From Chrysopilus asiliformis (lineage: Eukaryota > Arthropoda > Insecta > Diptera > Rhagionidae), in the NCBI GenBank assembly GCA_964034945.1, contig OZ035962.1:106340034-106404033 (forward strand): a stretch of 64,000 bases of DNA. The letters are read 5' to 3'. A program made the translations under genes and the position numbers. The notes under the pieces are model-generated. The model had not been told where the DNA came from. It ran no database searches and was given only the letters and a program-made list of their open reading frames with translations. Shown in pieces: positions 59,804-64,000 of this stretch (the first letter of the stretch is position 1; the number at the start of each line of letters is the position of its first letter).

Positions 59804-60595
59804 CTAGTTCCTATTTAGCCAGTAGATAGCCTTCAGTAGAAAGTAAGCCAATCCAAGGCAGTAGATGATCTTTTCGCGTTGTTGTCTCTGCACGTTGTCG
59901 ATTTCGATTGAAAGGACTCGTCGATTCAACTTGGCAAACTGCCGTCGCAAGTGCATCACTTCGTCGGAAGGATTCATGAACTCGCCCATCGGCGGAGTCC
60001 CTTCGCGGCCAAGCGAGACCAGCTGGTTGTCGCTGAAGTTGAGTGCCTTGCGACTGGCAATCGAGCCAGGCGCTTGCCTTTCGGAAATCGAGTCATCGGC
60101 TGGCGATTGCAGATCCTTGCTGGTGAATCCTAAGATCGGTTGAGCAGAGGCGGAGGCTCTTACCAAGTAGGGCGGCGACCCCGCCACAGCCCCAATGTAC
60201 TCTTCGTTCTCGTCGGTGGCGTCGGGGAAGTGGTGCTCGTTGAGAGTGATCATGCGGGGCGGAGTCGCAACACGGATAAAACCCGGATCCTTTGGCAGGA
60301 CGGCATTCTCAAGGACGATTTCACGTGGTGCTGAACGCGTTCCCAAATGCTGTTCTTGGCCAATTACGACGATTCGGTCTGGCACGTTCATATCGATTTT
60401 GTCGTGGTAGTTCCAAGAGTTCATTGTTCCGTTGTGATTCAACAGCAAATGATCGTCCTCGGAGTACTCGCCCGTTGCCTTAATTCGCTTCGGGACTCGC
60501 ATCCTTTGGCTGATTTCCTGCGTGAATTTCGCCTGAGCGAAAAGTGGATCGTCGCTGTAGCCATTGTGCTTCTCTGGACTGCTGGGGTTCGTCAT
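59804..60595 (-). CDS. Tango11: Tango11/MFF, tail-anchored fission factor
   Basis: A single open frame of 263 residues starting at the first ATG (60595, MTNPSSPEK); the frame is open for some codons upstream but has no ATG there. Marks of the mitochondrial fission factor family are DPLFAQAKFTQEISQRMRVP then KRIKA near residue 20-40, VPDRIVVIGQ near 71-80, PREIVLENAVLPKDPG, TPPRMITLNEHHFP near 111-124, a heptad-like coiled coil at about 211-241, and a C-terminal membrane anchor (IIYCLGLAYFLLKAIYW, 243-259) with a short RN tail. MFF proteins sit on the outer mitochondrial and peroxisomal membrane and recruit the dynamin Drp1. The whole coding region is in one exon, unlike the split MFF genes I know from vertebrates. 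No lesion is seen, so it is probably functional. Confidence 0.88.
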   Translation of the reverse strand: MTNPSSPEKHNGYSDDPLFAQAKFTQEISQRMRVPKRIKATGEYSEDDHLLLNHNGTMNSWNYHDKIDMNVPDRIVVIGQEQHLGTRSAPREIVLENAVLPKDPGFIRVATPPRMITLNEHHFPDATDENEEYIGAVAGSPPYLVRASASAQPILGFTSKDLQSPADDSISERQAPGSIASRKALNFSDNQLVSLGREGTPPMGEFMNPSDEVMHLRRQFAKLNRRVLSIEIDNVQRQQREKIIYCLGLAYFLLKAIYWLNRN

Positions 60596-62092
60596 TTCGT
60601 CTTCGCAGTGTCGTTGACCCACCAGTTCGCTTCTAATTTTACTCACGTGCAAGCAGGAAAATCAAATGAAAAGATCCAATCGAGGAATTCTCCTTTTTGT
60701 CCGACCTCTTCTACTGTATTTTTAACTTTGTTTGCTCGAATCGAGTTGAGAAGTGCGTCTGATGGAGTTTATGGAACAGTGACAAGCAGGTGAACCAATT
60801 GAATTGACTCTCTGTTACGACGGCATCCATTTGAAATCACCCTACGGGAATTTTTTAGAAGTAGATTTTTTGATTTTTTTTGTTTGTTTTGTATTGCTTA
60901 CCACCAAATTTCTTACAAAGATTTTTTCACTAAAAAATTTTCACTTAGTTTTCCTTAATTTTTCTTTAAAACTAATAATTTTTTGGCACCAAAACGCATC
61001 AACGAATTAAAAGACTTGCAATTTTCTACAACTTGTGCTTGCTGAGTTTTTAGAAAGAGTTTTTAGAATCGTAAACAATAAAATTAAAGTTAAACATCTT
61101 GGCCAAAAAGGTGAACTTTTGTGTAAATCTTGTGAGGGGTTGCGGACGAGAGAGAGGAAAACAAAAATTTCTTAAAAATCATTTGTTTTTCTGGCTAAAC
61201 CCAAAATTCTCTCTTCGTGTTTGGAACTATACAACATTTTGCAATTTTTTAATTAAAGATTTTATTTGATAAAGCTGTTATTGTAATTCCGTTTTTTTAA
61301 ATTTTAATATACGTTTTTAATAAAAAAATTCGAATATTTTTAAAATAACATTTTTTAGTTTCAAATTTTTGGCGGCGATGGTGAGTCTAGTGGGTTGTTG
61401 AATGCGAAACGCTATAATGGTTCAACCGCAACGAGCGGTACTAAAATGGTACAAACTTTGAATTCTTTTACATAATTTTACTGAAAAAAGGTTCTGTTAT
61501 AATTTAAACCTTTTAAATTATAATGTTTCCGGAAAAACAATGCAAAATCTGGTCTATTTTTTGATTTTTTTTTAATTTTTTATTACCGAAAACCAATGAA
61601 AACTAAGAAAGTGTACTTGTCCGCAGTACTTCGCATGTACTCCTCAAAGTGTACTTCATTCGCATAGCATTCGCAGATATTTCTTGTGTTATTGAAAATT
61701 CGGAACTCAAAATAATTCAATCTGCTGCTAATTACTTTAAAAGTTATTAATTTCACTACGAGTTGGTGAAAAGTTTCGTTGTGAGTAGAAGTTGCTGTAA
61801 AAACCGTGGAAATCGCATAGAAAATCACAAAAATCTCGAGTGACGAAAGAAAATATCACTGGATTGACCTCAAACAAATAAAACGTCGAGGAAAAAAATA
61901 CTTTTGCGCTGGGCTGTGTTGATTATAGCAGCAGCGGTTCACCTCGCTTTTTTTGTGATTTTGCAAGCAAATTGCGACGAAAGTGAATTTCGTTAGACGT
62001 GGTTTTTTCTAATTGCTTTTCTGTGTTTTTCTTTTTTTTTCTTTTCGGTGTCCTGTCGACGGACTCCTTCAGCTCGGCCCATTATTAATGAA
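60596..62092. other. Divergent promoter region between Tango11 and the LAPTM4-like gene
   Basis: About 1.5 kb separates two start codons pointing apart. The sequence is AT-rich with no repeat I recognise. The last ~150 bases before 62093 are richer in G and C and probably 5' UTR of the right-hand gene. No initiation motif is clear enough to report. Confidence 0.45.
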
Positions 62093-62200
62093 ATGCTAAG
62101 AATTCGCGTCAAAATGGGTCCTCCGCGAAGCAAAGAATGGACTTGCTGTTTCGGATTGCATGTTCACACCGCCACTATTATGATTGGCCTTTGGCATTTG
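62093..62200 (+). CDS. First coding exon of a LAPTM4-like membrane protein (partial)
   Basis: An ATG at 62093 (or 62114) opens a 36-codon frame ending at a consensus donor, TTG before GTGAGT, in phase 0. The second Met gives MGPPRSKEWTCCFGLH followed by VHTATIMIGLWHL. A short cytosolic start, a Cys pair, then CFGLHVxTxTIxxGxWHL leading into the first membrane span is typical of insect four-span LAPTM4-like/DUF4728 proteins of lysosomal or plasma membranes. The remaining exons are not found before the window ends, so the first intron is longer than 1.8 kb. Identification rests on this short motif only. Confidence 0.6.
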
Positions 62201-64000
62201 GTGAGTTAATAATAATTTGCACATTTTACAACTGTATCTAATTAATAAATGCGAAACACCTGACTGACCCTACCTAAGCTAATAACAATTTACGCATTTA
62301 CCTGCCCTGACATTCGATTCGATTGCCTCTCATTAACATCGCTTGTCATGGCTGTTTTTTCATAGTTTTTCTATTATTCAAAAGTTTATCGTCATCACAG
62401 TTGAGTCGCGCCGCCAACACCTTTTGCAATTCGAGTTTCATAAAACCTCTGATGTTGACATTTTCTCGTTTGAATTTCAAACCTCATCATCCCTCGTTTT
62501 TCTCGTCTATCCAAGTTCCATCTGAAGTTTCCAAATTCTCCGGGAAATTGTTCGCTGCTTAAAAAGAGACCTCAACTGAATAAATAACAGAAAATAGAAA
62601 TAAAAGAGGCGAAAAGTCAAAATAGCAATTGTTGCCATTCAACTCGGCTTTGCAAAACGAAGCCGCAACACCAGAAGCCAACAAAAATCCCATCTCGAGG
62701 GTAGCGTGGAAAGTTTCAGATTTGGCGACAAAAACACATGATTCGTTACGCATTCTTTTCCTTTTGTCTACCCCCTTCTGGTCTTGTGTTAGAAAATATA
62801 AATATGAGTCAAAATTTTAGCTTAATCAGACGAGTGGTTTTCAAATGAGAGTTTTTGAAAGTATTTAAACTTCCGCTTCATTTTTGGTTCAGTAGCCGTA
62901 TGTGAAGGCTAAAAAATTCAATACAAAAAGCCACAAAACAACTTAAAAAAGATTGGTGAGGGTGGTAGCGAAGATCTGTAAAGAAAAAATTTGCGTGATG
63001 TTTTTTATTTGCCACTTTTTTTCTTTCTTTTATCAGCAACCTTTTTTCCCATTAATCAAAAACCAAGAATTTGTAACATCTTGGATTTCGATATTCTCAG
63101 TTGTTTTCGAACAAATCGCAACCCCACTCAAATCCTTGTTAAGAGCTCACAAACCCACTCAAATCCTTGTTAAGAGCTCACAAACCCACTCAAATTCTTG
63201 TTAAGAGCTCACAAACCTAGAAATCTTTACGCAATCGACAATTTTTTGAGGGTATCGATCTTAGGAAGCCCGAAAAGGCCTTTTTCCAAGCATTGCTACT
63301 TTCTTTAAGTAACGTCACTAAATTCAGAGATAAAATATTTAAAAAAAAAAATAAATAAAAAATAATGACATGTATTTTTCCTATCACTCCCGCAACTTTT
63401 CAGCCACCCCTCGTAAATAATGAAACAAAACAGTCCGAAGTTGAATTCAGTTGCTGTTGTAAACTCTAGGGAAATATCGCAAATGCAATTCAGTCGATCT
63501 ACTGAATAATGCATGGACACGCGGGCAGGAGGGTTGGATTTACAGACAAAACGTTGAAGACCAATGAGAAGAATATGAGGAAAACCCGTTCGTTTAAGTG
63601 TAATTTTGTTCTGCTTTACACTCGCAATCTAGAAAAATAATCTAGAAAAGCTGGAGCTAAGCTGAGCTCAAGTATTTCTGGGTTACTGATCAGCCGAATT
63701 CCAATTTCACGTTCTGTCGCTGTTCTAGAAAATATTTTTTTCTTTATTCAATTCTGGGTTTTTGTTTGCTAAACTGGAACTGATATCTTTGTAGAAAATT
63801 TATTGAAGCCCAGTTTTACGATAGTCACTCATTTAATGGTTAAGGTTTATCAGTAAACCGAATTATATCTAATGTTGCTATTTTAAATGTGACGCCATAT
63901 ATAAAAAGAAATTTCAATTTTCTTTATTAAAATGGAATATCTCAAATCATTGGTAAACTACTGACCACCTCTCCGTCTTTGTCTCCGCCTCAGTGATCTC
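62201..64000. other. First intron of the LAPTM4-like gene (partial)
   Basis: No further coding exon seen. Contains R3-like phrases near 62810-62900 and a 31-bp minisatellite at 63123-63218. A strong pyrimidine tract ending CTCCGCCTCAG near the window end looks like an acceptor, but joining it in phase 0 gives an immediate TGA. Confidence 0.5.
63123..63218. repeat. Minisatellite, 31-bp unit, about 3 copies
   Basis: The unit begins CCCACTCAAATCCTTGTTAA and repeats at 63123, 63154 and 63185 with a single change (ATCC to ATTC) in the third unit. Confidence 0.85.

Noticed and set aside
60596..60652. N-terminal extension of Tango11
   Set aside because: The 19 extra codons begin with TTG and contain no ATG before the chosen start.
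63970..64000. Acceptor-like tract as the second exon of the LAPTM4-like gene
   Set aside because: The first exon ends in phase 0 and the sequence after the AG begins TGA, so joining them ends the protein.
1..64000. tRNA genes, rRNA and known fly microRNAs
   Set aside because: I looked for T-arm-like GGTTCGAATCC boxes and for several common microRNA sequences (let-7, bantam, miR-1, miR-2, miR-8, miR-34 types) and saw none with a matching fold; a proper covariance search was not possible.
1..64000. CRISPR arrays, operons, ribosome binding sites
   Set aside because: The sequence is a eukaryotic nuclear genome with spliced genes; the tandem repeats seen are microsatellites and a 3-copy minisatellite.

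Overview
This is AT-rich eukaryotic DNA with short spliceosomal introns, long gene-poor stretches and many small, nested DNA transposons. The protein-coding genes read as insect, and most resemble those of flies (charlatan-like zinc-finger protein, Golgi pH regulator, endophilin-B, MFF/Tango11). I read it as a dipteran, probably a fly with a fairly large genome; the species cannot be told from the sequence. All gene models below were assembled by eye from reading frames, GT-AG junctions and phase bookkeeping, without transcript data.

Layout. Positions 1-25.4 kb hold no recognisable gene. They contain a foldback transposon with a broken MADF-domain fragment (5.2-5.9 kb), two of the three copies of a short non-autonomous Helitron (6.2 and 16.6 kb, the second interrupted by another MITE with a target-site duplication), and a dense nest at 21.1-24.2 kb. 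That nest has an old dispersed repeat, two ~950-bp TA-flanked inverted-repeat elements carrying internal copies of their own terminal motif, a Harbinger-like MITE and two long hairpins. At 25.5-29.1 kb lies a seven-exon gene (six coding exons) on the + strand for an 857-residue secreted, probably GPI-anchored protein with a degenerate VWA-like segment; I do not know its function. From 29.1 to 42.6 kb the sequence is again non-coding, with dispersed repeats, the third Helitron copy, a second foldback element nested in another repeat, and a GC-richer block at 39.4-41.6 kb that may hold promoter and 5' UTR sequence of the next gene.

The gene-rich part starts at 42.6 kb. In order on the + strand come a C2H2 zinc-finger transcription factor that I take to be charlatan (six coding exons, 918 aa), the Golgi pH regulator GPHR (eight exons, 453 aa) and endophilin-B (BAR plus SH3, 358 aa, with a candidate alternative last exon that would give a 322-aa protein without SH3). 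On the - strand at 59.8-60.6 kb is a one-exon Tango11/MFF gene for a tail-anchored mitochondrial and peroxisomal fission factor. Divergent from it, at 62.1 kb, is the first coding exon of a LAPTM4-like small membrane protein whose other exons lie outside the window.

The genes do not form a pathway in the operon sense. GPHR, endophilin-B, Tango11 and the LAPTM4-like protein are all proteins of endomembranes or organelle membranes, which I regard as coincidence of location. The most unusual material is the transposon nest at 21-24 kb, the candidate SH3-less endophilin-B end, and the unnamed VWA-like surface protein.
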